Shown: piece after piece, positions 8,778-15,674 of the stretch
Layout of the letters: every line of letters starts with the position of its first letter
Position numbering within the stretch: position 1 is the stretch's first letter
Source of the DNA: Streptomyces sp. NBC_01244
GTDB lineage: Bacteria; Actinomycetota; Actinomycetes; Streptomycetales; Streptomycetaceae
NCBI RefSeq assembly: GCF_035987325.1
Contig: NZ_CP108488.1
Span: 4,898,001 to 4,962,000 of the forward strand
DNA: 64,000 nucleotides
Reading direction: 5' to 3'
Program-made: the position numbers and the translations under genes
The notes under the pieces: model-generated
Told to the model about the DNA's origin: nothing
Seen by the model: only the letters and a program-made list of their open reading frames with translations
Database searches by the model: none

Positions 8778-9977
8778 CTACTTACGGAGTCGTGCCGTGA
8801 TGGGCACATGCTTGTAACCGGACGCGAAATTCGAGATCAGCCGTTCGGGCTTGCCGGCCAGCCGGAAATCCTCGTAACGGCCCAGCAATTCCTCGAAGAG
8901 GATGCTGATGGTGACCCGGGCGACGCTGTGGCCCACGCAGTAGTGCGGCCCGATTCCGAAGGCGAGGTGCTTATTGGGCTTGCGGCGGATATCGAAGGTG
9001 TGGCTGTTCTCGAAGACCTCTTCGTCACGGTTGGCGGCGCCCAGCCAGGCGACGACCGCGTCTCCGGCGGATATCTTCGTGCCCCGCACCTCGGTGTCCC
9101 GCGTGGCATACCGCAGAATGTGGTTGACCGGAGAGGCCCAGCGCAGCGCCTCCTCGTAAGCCGTGGTGTGCACCTCCGGGTGGGCCGCCCAGTCGGCCAG
9201 CACATCGGTTTCCGTGAATTCGGCCATCACGAAGGTCGGCGCGTGCGGCGTGGTCACGTTGGCACCGAGCAGCAGGCTGTAGCAGTTCGCCACGATCTCG
9301 CTGGCGGACATCAGCCGGCCCTCGAAGCGCGTGGAGATCAGCACGCTGAGCAGGTCGTCGCCAAGGTTCTCCCGGCGGTGGCGCATGAGGTCCTGGAAGT
9401 ACCCGAAGAGCTCCCGGTGGGCCGACTTGAGCGTGGCCTCCTTGCCGCCCTCGTCCTGGAACTCCGGGTCGTCGGCGGCGATGCACACGGTGGTGAGGCG
9501 GCTGAGCCAGGCCCAGTCCTCCTCCGGCAGGCCCATCATCGTGCCGGTGACCGACATGGGCAGCCCCAGCATGGCCGCGCCGAAGTCGAAGGAACCGCCG
9601 TCGCCGAGCGGTTCGAGCAGGTCGACGACCTTGGGCCGGATCATCTCCCGCTGGCGGTCCACGGCCCGGACGGCCAGGGCCTTCTTCAGCCGGGCCTGCC
9701 GTTCGGTGTGCCGCGGCGGATCGGTGACGGCGAGCTGCTGGCCGCCGGCCGGATCATCCGTGCCGAGGAGATCGAGAAGGGTGCCCCGCTCGGAGGTGAA
9801 AGTATCGGTGTCGCGCAGGACCAGGTCCGTATCGGCGTACTTCACGACCGACCAGAATCCGCGCTCTTCGTCCACCTGGTGCCAGCCGAGGCCGTCCACC
9901 TCGCGCATTCGGCGCCAGATTTCCTGCGTGTTCCCGTCGCTGTAGAGATTCGGGTCGATGAGATCGGCGGATCCCAT
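8778..9977 (-). CDS. Cytochrome P450 of the NRPS-PKS cluster
   Basis: The 399-residue soluble P450 carries the heme loop FGIGPHYCVG, a K-helix EALR and the C-terminal beta region expected for a bacterial class I enzyme. The I-helix reads GANVTTP where most P450s have AGxET or AGxDT, so the acidic proton-relay residue is replaced by Val while the Thr is kept. This suggests specialised chemistry or a substrate that supplies the missing function. It is the first gene of the leftward operon, 9 bp from the C-PCP gene, and probably oxidises a carrier-bound amino acid or the released product. The ferredoxin at 11224 is the likely electron donor. No strong Shine-Dalgarno sequence precedes the ATG at 9977. 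Confidence 0.93.
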   Translation of the reverse strand: MGSADLIDPNLYSDGNTQEIWRRMREVDGLGWHQVDEERGFWSVVKYADTDLVLRDTDTFTSERGTLLDLLGTDDPAGGQQLAVTDPPRHTERQARLKKALAVRAVDRQREMIRPKVVDLLEPLGDGGSFDFGAAMLGLPMSVTGTMMGLPEEDWAWLSRLTTVCIAADDPEFQDEGGKEATLKSAHRELFGYFQDLMRHRRENLGDDLLSVLISTRFEGRLMSASEIVANCYSLLLGANVTTPHAPTFVMAEFTETDVLADWAAHPEVHTTAYEEALRWASPVNHILRYATRDTEVRGTKISAGDAVVAWLGAANRDEEVFENSHTFDIRRKPNKHLAFGIGPHYCVGHSVARVTISILFEELLGRYEDFRLAGKPERLISNFASGYKHVPITARLRK

Positions 9978-10729
9978 GTCGACCGGGCATCCGGACGTAC
10001 GACGAGTTTCTTGGGTGGAGATGACCGAATCCTTTCACTAGGCGCCGGAAACGGCCGGTGAACCGGACTGGCCGGCCTCTGCGGTCGCAGCATGACCGGA
10101 CTCTACGGTCGGCCGATTGACCCGAGAGAGGACTGGCAAGTAGATGCCACCCGGCGGTCCGCGGAGCCCGGCCGAGCCAACTCCCCACCGCGCCCACGGC
10201 CTGGCAATTCGCGGCGGACGGCACGGGAACCGGCCTCCACGGTCCCTTCGGAAGCCCATTGACAACTTTCTCGCCGTGCCTACAAGATTTCGCTCGACCC
10301 GCAGCCCGGCATTCCCCGAGCGCCCCCGAGCGTCGGCCTTCCACCCGGACCCGGCGGACGGTTCGCCGCTCCTCGGCGTCGCCTTCCGACAGGCCACCCC
10401 CATCGCTTCGAGCGGAGATTCCCCGTGCATGACGACGACCAAGAGGCAGGGCAGACCCGCCAGTCCGCAGACGGCACGCACCGGATGGAGACGTTCGAGC
10501 GCCCGGCCGCCCGTACGCCCTTCCGTTCCCACCACCGGACCGGACACACCCCCGACGGCGTCGGCTGCGGCAGCAACGACCCGCTCTCCTGGGGGCTCTG
10601 AACAACGCCGGGCGGGTCAGCCGCCCGGTTCGGCAACCGCGCACCCACGGCCCCCGGTACGGCGATCCCGTGCGAGGGCAGGGGACTTCACCGAATCTCA
10701 CATCGCATCACCGTCGAGGAGAAACCGAA
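9978..10729. promoter_or_regulatory. Divergent intergenic region of the biosynthetic cluster
   Basis: This 752-bp gap separates the leftward P450 operon from the rightward genes. I found no convincing coding region: the open frames here lack Shine-Dalgarno sites and family motifs. It should hold promoters for both directions and any pathway regulator sites; one candidate promoter is listed separately. Confidence 0.6.
10259..10288 (+). promoter_or_regulatory. Candidate housekeeping promoter for the rightward genes
   Basis: A perfect TTGACA (10259-10264) is followed after 16 bases by TACAAG (10281-10286), or after 18 by CAAGAT. It reads towards the gene at 10730 and would leave a leader of about 430 bases. 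The -10 match is only moderate. Confidence 0.45.
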
Positions 10730-11212
10730 GTGGCCGTCCAGGAAGAACTCTTGGGGACCGCCGATACCGCCGTCGTCGACCCCCTCTCGCTGTACCGGAT
10801 CGCCGTCGGCCACACACCGAAGGCCGTGGCCCTGCGGGACGCGGTGCGGACGGGCAGGCTGCGCCTGGTCACACCCTCCGTCGCCTTCGCCGTCGCCTGC
10901 GCCATGCGCAACTGCTGGGACGAGGAGTGCACCCAGGCCCACCAGGGCGGCACGGGCGTCCCGCTCCGGAAGTTCCAGGAGGGCGGGGGCGTGGAGATCG
11001 TCGACCTGAGCCCCGCGGACACGGTCTCCGCCGGACAGCTGTACGCCGGCTGTTCGGACCGCAGGGTCGTGGGCCCGGAGGTCCTGGCGGCCTGCCACTC
11101 CCTCCTGCTCGCCACATCGCGGCGCTTCCCGCTCGTTTCGGCGGCACGTGCCGCCTACTGCTACTCGGCCCTCGCTGACGTGGGGACGAGCTACCGCATA
11201 GACCTGATCTGA
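10730..11212 (+). CDS. PIN-like protein of unknown function in the biosynthetic cluster
   Basis: The GTG start is preceded by GAGGAG at 10713-10718, which supports this start over the one 60 bases upstream. The 160-residue protein has the outline of actinobacterial PIN-domain proteins: VVDPLSL near residue 17, a central LVTPSVAFAVAC helix, VEIVDLSPAD, and a final LLLATSRRFPLVSA strand. Several positions that are acidic in active PIN nucleases are Cys, Ala or Ser here, so nuclease activity is doubtful. The gene starts the rightward operon and is followed after 11 bp by ferredoxin. It may be regulatory or structural. The family call rests on pattern only. Confidence 0.75.
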   Translation: MAVQEELLGTADTAVVDPLSLYRIAVGHTPKAVALRDAVRTGRLRLVTPSVAFAVACAMRNCWDEECTQAHQGGTGVPLRKFQEGGGVEIVDLSPADTVSAGQLYAGCSDRRVVGPEVLAACHSLLLATSRRFPLVSAARAAYCYSALADVGTSYRIDLI

Positions 11213-11223
11213 GGAACAGCAGA

Positions 11224-11547
11224 GTGACCTACGTAATCGCCCAGCCCTGCGCGGACATCAAGGACAAGGCCTGCATCGACGAATGCCCGGTCGACTGCAT
11301 CTACGAGGGCCGGCGGTCCTTGTACATCCAGCCGGACGAATGCGTCGACTGCGGTGCCTGTGAGCCGGTCTGCCCGGTCGAAGCCATCTTCTACGAGGAC
11401 GACACCCCCGAGGAATGGCAGGGCTACCGCGAGGCCAACGCGGGCTTCTTCGACGACCTCGGCTCGCCCGGCGGCGCGTCGAAGCTGGGCCTGATCGAGC
11501 GCGACCACCCCCTCATCGAGGCGCTGCCCGTGCAGACGCCCGCCTGA
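11224..11547 (+). CDS. fdxA: Seven-iron ferredoxin (3Fe-4S/4Fe-4S)
   Basis: The 107-residue protein starts with GTG after GAGGAAC. It has a first cysteine set in CADIKDKACIDECPVDC and a second complete CxxCxxCxxxCP set (CVDCGACEPVCP). The length and the tail beginning DDTPEEWQGY are those of the FdxA family of actinobacteria. It lies between the PIN-like gene and the thioesterase in the biosynthetic cluster and most likely passes electrons to the P450 at 8778-9977. A general housekeeping role is possible because many Streptomyces genomes have several copies. Confidence 0.95.
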   Translation: MTYVIAQPCADIKDKACIDECPVDCIYEGRRSLYIQPDECVDCGACEPVCPVEAIFYEDDTPEEWQGYREANAGFFDDLGSPGGASKLGLIERDHPLIEALPVQTPA

Positions 11548-11559
11548 GGGGGAGCAGAG

Positions 11560-12315
11560 ATGTCACCGTCACCCTCGGCCTGGCTCAAGTACCTCAATCC
11601 GTCCGGCAGTACGCCCGACCGTGCTCCCCAGCTCGTGTGCTTCCCGCACTCGGGAGGCGCGGCAAGCGTCTACCGTCCCCTGGCCCGCGAACTCGAGGGG
11701 GACGCTCAGGTCGTCGCCGTGCAGTACCCGGGACGCCAGGACCGCCACGAGGAACCGGTCATCACCGACCTGCACCAGCTGGCCGACCGCACCGCCGAGG
11801 CGCTGCGCCGCAATCCCGTCGATGTGCCGCGCGTCTTCTTCGGGCACAGCATGGGCGCGATCCTCGCGTACGAGGTCGCCCAGCGGCTCGGCGACGAGGG
11901 CCCGCAGGCACTGATCGCCTCCGGCCGCCCCGCCCCCTCACGGGTCCGTGTCACCACGTCGTACCTGCTGGACGACACGGCGCTCGCGGACCAGGTCGTC
12001 CGGCTCGGCGGTACGGCGGCCGAGCTGCTGGAGCACCCGGAGATGCGTTCGCTGCTCCTGCCGCTGATCCGCGGCGACTACCAGGCCAGCGAAACCTACC
12101 GGCACCGCGGCGACGCACCACTGAGCTGCACCCTCGTCGCCCTGGGCGGCGACGCGGACCCGGTGGCGACCTTCGACGACCTGAGCGCCTGGTCCCCGCA
12201 CACCGTGGGCCGGTTCCGGCAGGAGACCCTCACCGGCGACCACTTCTACCTCCAGCACCACTGGCCCGAGGTCGCGGACCTCGTCCGCTCCGTCGCGCCG
12301 GTACGGAGCAGCTGA
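11560..12315 (+). CDS. Type II (editing) thioesterase
   Basis: The 251-residue alpha/beta hydrolase has GHSMGA for the nucleophile Ser, the aspartate region GGDADP and the catalytic His in TGDHFYL. The start FPHSGGAAS is typical of stand-alone thioesterases of NRPS and PKS clusters, which remove stalled or wrong acyl groups from carrier domains. A GGGGGAG Shine-Dalgarno precedes the ATG. It sits 12 bp after ferredoxin and 2 bp before the phosphopantetheinyl transferase, so these are probably one transcript. Confidence 0.95.
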   Translation: MSPSPSAWLKYLNPSGSTPDRAPQLVCFPHSGGAASVYRPLARELEGDAQVVAVQYPGRQDRHEEPVITDLHQLADRTAEALRRNPVDVPRVFFGHSMGAILAYEVAQRLGDEGPQALIASGRPAPSRVRVTTSYLLDDTALADQVVRLGGTAAELLEHPEMRSLLLPLIRGDYQASETYRHRGDAPLSCTLVALGGDADPVATFDDLSAWSPHTVGRFRQETLTGDHFYLQHHWPEVADLVRSVAPVRSS

Positions 12316-12317
12316 TC

Positions 12318-13100
12318 ATGGCGTCCGCCATGGCGCCGGCGATGGTGATGGCGCCGGCGATGGCCGAGGCATCGGAGTTCGGCTTCCGAGAGCGGCCCGA
12401 GGCCGTCCGGCGCCGCATTGCCGCGGACACGCGGGCCGGGCTGCCGTCCCTGTGGACCGTGGACGCGGCGCGGCACGGGGCGGCCGCCGCGAGGCTGGCT
12501 CCCGGCGTTCTCGGCGAGGAGGAGCTCGGGCGGGCGGCCCGCTTCGCCGGGAGCAGGACGCGCCGCTGCTTTCTCGTCGCACACGTGGCCCTGCGCCTGC
12601 TGCTCGGCGCCCGCCTGGGAACCGGGCCCGGCGCCGTCCGTCTGGTCCGGGAGCCCTGCCCCACCTGCGGCGGCCCGCACGGCCGCCCCGCGGTGGACGG
12701 CGCGGGCACGCACTTCTCGCTGTCCCACAGCGGCGATCTCGTGCTGGTCGGGATCGCCGGCACACCGGTGGGCGTGGACGTGGAGGAAGTGCCGGCGCTG
12801 GACCTCGCCGTCGGCACCTCCACGCTCCTGCACCCCGCCGAGACCGCGGAAGTGGCCGCCGCACCGGATCACGTCAAGCCGAGGGCCTTCGCCCGGGCCT
12901 GGGTGCGCAAGGAGTCCTACCTCAAGGGCCTCGGCACCGGCCTGTCCCGTGATCCCTCGCTCGATTACGTGGGCGCCGGGCGGCTGCCCGCGCCGGGCCC
13001 CCCGGGCTGGGTCCTGGAAGATGTGCTGGTGCCCCCGGGCCACGTCGCGGCGTTCGCCGTCCGTGCGCCCGGCCACAAGTCGAAGCTGCGGTCGAAGTGA
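12318..13100 (+). CDS. Sfp-type 4'-phosphopantetheinyl transferase
   Basis: The ATG at 12318 follows the thioesterase stop by 2 bp and yields 260 residues. The protein has FSLSHSGDLVLVGI, the metal-binding GVDVEEV and the WVRKESYLKGLG motif of the Sfp group. It would attach phosphopantetheine to the carrier domains of the neighbouring synthases. The first 15 residues are an Ala-Met-Pro repeat (MASAMAPAMVMAPAMAEAS) with several possible internal starts, so the true start may be later. Confidence 0.95.
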   Translation: MASAMAPAMVMAPAMAEASEFGFRERPEAVRRRIAADTRAGLPSLWTVDAARHGAAAARLAPGVLGEEELGRAARFAGSRTRRCFLVAHVALRLLLGARLGTGPGAVRLVREPCPTCGGPHGRPAVDGAGTHFSLSHSGDLVLVGIAGTPVGVDVEEVPALDLAVGTSTLLHPAETAEVAAAPDHVKPRAFARAWVRKESYLKGLGTGLSRDPSLDYVGAGRLPAPGPPGWVLEDVLVPPGHVAAFAVRAPGHKSKLRSK

Positions 13101-14269
13101 GGATGCGTCGCGTGATCTCCGAAGAGAACGTCACCCCGTTCCGGATCGACATCCCCCAAGCCGATCTGGACGATCTCCACGAACGCCTGGATCGCACCCG
13201 GTGGCCGGACGAGATCCCCGGCTCGGGCTGGGCGTACGGAGTTCCGGGCGGGCACCTGAAGGAACTGGTGCGGTACTGGCGGCACACATACGACTGGCGG
13301 GCCGCCGAAGCCAAGCTGAACGAATGGCCGCAGTTCACCACCGAGATCGACGGGGCGCACGTCCACTTCGCGCACATACGGTCTCCGGAGCCGGACGCCA
13401 CCCCGCTGCTCATGACCCACGGATGGCCGGGCTCGATCGTCGAGTTCACCGACGCCGTCGGCCCGCTCACCGACCCGGCCGCCCACGGCGGCGACCCGGC
13501 CGACGCCTTCCATCTGGTCCTGCCGAGCATCCCCGGCTTCGGCCTGTCCGGGCCGACCCGGGAGGCGGGGTGGGAATTCCGGCGCGTCGCCGCGGCCTTC
13601 GCCGAGCTGATGAGGCGGCTCGGATACGAGCGGTACGGGGTCCAGGGCGGCGACTGGGGCGCGGCCATCTCCCGCGAGATCGGCCGCACGCGGCCCGAGG
13701 TGATCGGCGTCCACCTGAATCTGATTCCGAACGCCTACATGGCACGGGAACCGGAACCGGCCGACCTGCTGGGCCTGTCCCCGGAGCAGGCCGCGCGCAC
13801 CCGGCTCTCCTGGGAGCGGTTCAAGGAATGGGCCCGCGACCGGCAGGGGTACGCGGACATCCAGTCCACCCGCCCGCAGACCCTCGCGTACGGCCTGACC
13901 GACTCGCCCGTCGGCCAGCTCGCCTGGATCGCGGAGAAGTTCCACGAGTGGACGGGCTCTCCCGTCGACCGCGACCTGCTCCTCACGAACGTGATGCTCT
14001 ACTGGCTGACGGCCACGGCGGGCTCCTCGGCGCGTCTCTACTACGAGCGCGCGCACGCCGACTACTGGGGCGCACCGCCCGAGCCGTCGAAGGCGCCCAC
14101 CGCCCTGGCCCACTTCCCGCACGAGAACTTCGTCCTGCTGCGACACCTCGCCGAGCAGACGAACAACATCGTGCAGTGGACCGAGTTCGACCGGGGCGGC
14201 CACTTCGCCGCCCTGGAAGAGCCCGAGTTGCTGGTCGGAGACGTCAGGCGCTTCTTCCGCTCCCGCTGA
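13097..14269 (+). CDS. Epoxide hydrolase family protein
   Basis: The coding region opens at GTG 13097, overlapping the previous stop, though ATG 13103 or GTG 13112 are equally possible. The first 110 residues form the epoxide hydrolase N-terminal domain (DLDDLHERLDRTRWPDEIP). An alpha/beta hydrolase core follows, with HGWPGS at the oxyanion hole, the nucleophile Asp in GGDWGAA and the catalytic His in GGHFAALEEPE. It is last in the rightward operon. If it belongs to the pathway, it may open an epoxide made by the P450 or hydrolyse an ester; this is inferred from position only. Confidence 0.92.
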   Translation: MRMRRVISEENVTPFRIDIPQADLDDLHERLDRTRWPDEIPGSGWAYGVPGGHLKELVRYWRHTYDWRAAEAKLNEWPQFTTEIDGAHVHFAHIRSPEPDATPLLMTHGWPGSIVEFTDAVGPLTDPAAHGGDPADAFHLVLPSIPGFGLSGPTREAGWEFRRVAAAFAELMRRLGYERYGVQGGDWGAAISREIGRTRPEVIGVHLNLIPNAYMAREPEPADLLGLSPEQAARTRLSWERFKEWARDRQGYADIQSTRPQTLAYGLTDSPVGQLAWIAEKFHEWTGSPVDRDLLLTNVMLYWLTATAGSSARLYYERAHADYWGAPPEPSKAPTALAHFPHENFVLLRHLAEQTNNIVQWTEFDRGGHFAALEEPELLVGDVRRFFRSR

Positions 14270-14728
14270 GCGCGCTCACCGGGTGGGTCTGAGGAACCGG
14301 GGGCCTACGGGAGCCGGGCGGCGGGCTTCGCCGTGGGCTTGGCCGTGGGCTTGGGCGTGGGCTTCGGGACGGGCTTGGTGGCCGGCCCAGCCGTCGCCCG
14401 GCTTCCAGTCGGCGGCGACGGCGCGGATCCAGACCTCGGGGCCCTCGGCGCCGTTGCGCAGCACCGCCAGGGTGCGACTCCTTGAAGCATTGTCCGGGAA
14501 GAGGTGGAGAGTCGCATGCCGCGGTGTCGCTGTCGGGGTTTCGTCCGGTCAGGTCTGCGGGGCTGCTGATGAGAAATCTACGGATCTTGATCGGCCGGAA
14601 CGTGGGATTGCCGTCCTGGATGCGTAACAGGGAACGGCCCGGTGACCAGCGCACCCTCCGGGCGCCGTCCTCTACCTTTGGGTCGATGTGACGAGCACTT
14701 AAGAACGTTATGGCTGAGGAGAGTTCGG
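14270..14728. other. Intergenic region with a decayed coding fragment
   Basis: This 459-bp stretch marks the boundary between the biosynthetic cluster and core genes. It contains the fragment listed next, and two 7-bp inverted arms (gcgactc at about 14474 and gagtcgc at about 14509). I see no intact gene in it. Confidence 0.55.
14280..14465 (-). pseudogene. Frameshifted C-terminal gene fragment
   Basis: One minus-strand frame reads AVLRNGAEGPEVWIRAVAADWK and continues to GDGWAGH. The neighbouring frame continues with a regular (K-P-T-P/A) repeat ending ATKPVPKPTPKPTAKPTAKP. Joining the two by one frameshift gives a plausible protein tail with a Lys-Pro linker, as in secreted or wall proteins. 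Neither frame has a start or an upstream domain, so a decayed 3' remnant is the best reading. I do not recognise the parent family. Confidence 0.4.
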
Positions 14729-15547
14729 ATGACCGTGGAAGCCAGGACCACCGAGAAGGCCCTGCGGCTGCGTGAGCTGGGTGCGTCGCTGATCGTTCTC
14801 CCCAATGCCTGGGACGCGGGCAGCGCGGCGGTGATCGAGTCGGCCGGGGCGCAGGCCATCGCCACCACCAGTGGTGGCGTGGCCTGGTCGATCGGGCGCG
14901 GGGACGGGCAGCACGCGACGGCGCCGGAGATGCTCGCGGTGGCCGCGCGGATCGTGGCGGCCGTGGACGTCCCGGTCACCGTGGACATCGAGGGGGGATA
15001 CGAGGATGTCGCGGCCACCGTGCGCGAGGTGGTGGCGGTGGGCGCCGTCGGGATCAACCTGGAGGACTCGAAGGCGTCCGACGGTTCGCTCCACACCGCC
15101 TCGGAACAGGCCGAACGGATCCGCGCCGCCCGCGAGGCGGCCGCCGGGGCGGGGCTGCCGGAGCTGGTGATCAACGCCCGTACCGACGTCTTCCTGTTCG
15201 GGATCGGGGAGGAGTCCGGCCGCCTCGCCGACGTACTGGCGCGGGTGGAGGCGTACGCCGCCGCGGGGGCCGACGGGATCTTCGTGCCGGGGCTGCTGGA
15301 CCTGGACGCCCTGAGCGAGATCGCGCGGGGCCCGCTGCCGGTCAACGTCCTGGCCGGGCCGGGCGGCCCGTCCGTCGCCGAGCTGGCGAAGGCCGGGGTG
15401 CGCCGGGTCAGTGTCGGGACCGGGGTGGCGCAGGCGGCGTACACCGCGGCCCGCGCCGCGGCGGTGGAGGTGCTGGAGCAGGGGACGTACGGGGCGCTCG
15501 ACGGCGCGGTCGACTACGGCACGCTCAACGGCCTCTTCGTGAAGTAA
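14729..15547 (+). CDS. PEP mutase/isocitrate lyase family enzyme
   Basis: The ATG at 14729 is preceded by GAGGAGAG and gives 272 residues. The TIM-barrel markers PNAWDAGSA, TTSGGVAWS, the metal-binding VDIEGGY, NLEDSK and NARTD are those of the oxaloacetate decarboxylase/methylisocitrate lyase-like branch. The KKCGH active-site loop of true isocitrate lyases is absent. It probably cleaves or decarboxylates a small 2-oxo or 2-hydroxy acid; the substrate cannot be read. It stands alone, with a strong terminator at 15564 and a parS site beyond. Confidence 0.9.
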   Translation: MTVEARTTEKALRLRELGASLIVLPNAWDAGSAAVIESAGAQAIATTSGGVAWSIGRGDGQHATAPEMLAVAARIVAAVDVPVTVDIEGGYEDVAATVREVVAVGAVGINLEDSKASDGSLHTASEQAERIRAAREAAAGAGLPELVINARTDVFLFGIGEESGRLADVLARVEAYAAAGADGIFVPGLLDLDALSEIARGPLPVNVLAGPGGPSVAELAKAGVRRVSVGTGVAQAAYTAARAAAVEVLEQGTYGALDGAVDYGTLNGLFVK

Positions 15548-15563
15548 CGGTCTTTTCGTGAAA

Positions 15564-15604
15564 CGGCTGTGGGCCGCTCCGGTGTGCGGAGCGGCCCACA
15601 GCCG
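15564..15604. terminator. Bidirectional hairpin terminator
   Basis: A perfect 18-bp stem (15564-15581 with 15587-15604) with a 5-base loop lies between the convergent lyase-family and MFS genes. Confidence 0.85.
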
Positions 15605-15642
15605 TGTCCAGGGTCCTCCTCGGTCAGCCCGACCTCGTCCTG

Positions 15643-15670
15643 CCCGATGTTTCACGTGAAACATCGGGCG
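15643..15670. other. parS: parS chromosome-segregation site
   Basis: The core GTTTCACGTGAAAC at 15650-15663 is the ParB-binding parS consensus of Streptomyces. Here it sits within a perfect 28-bp palindrome from GCCCGA to TCGGGC. It is between convergent genes, 5 bp past the MFS stop. Confidence 0.93.
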
Positions 15671-15674
15671 GGGG

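Noticed and set aside
553..10061. Very long plus-strand open frames opposite the PKS, NRPS and P450 genes (553-3981, 3756-7106, 7251-10061).
   Set aside because: They are antisense shadows of high-GC codon bias. Their translations are Gly/Arg/Glu-rich with no domains, while the minus strand carries complete NRPS/PKS motifs.
10038..10700. Open frames in the divergent cluster gap that could encode a regulator.
   Set aside because: No Shine-Dalgarno sites, no DNA-binding motif and Arg/Pro-rich composition on both strands.
1..14269. Assignment of the cluster to a named product such as detoxin or rimosamide.
   Set aside because: No dioxygenase or proline-type A domain is present and the domain order differs. 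I cannot support a name.
14474..14515. Inverted gcgactc/gagtcgc arms as an insertion-sequence end.
   Set aside because: Only 7 bp, no target duplication and no transposase nearby.
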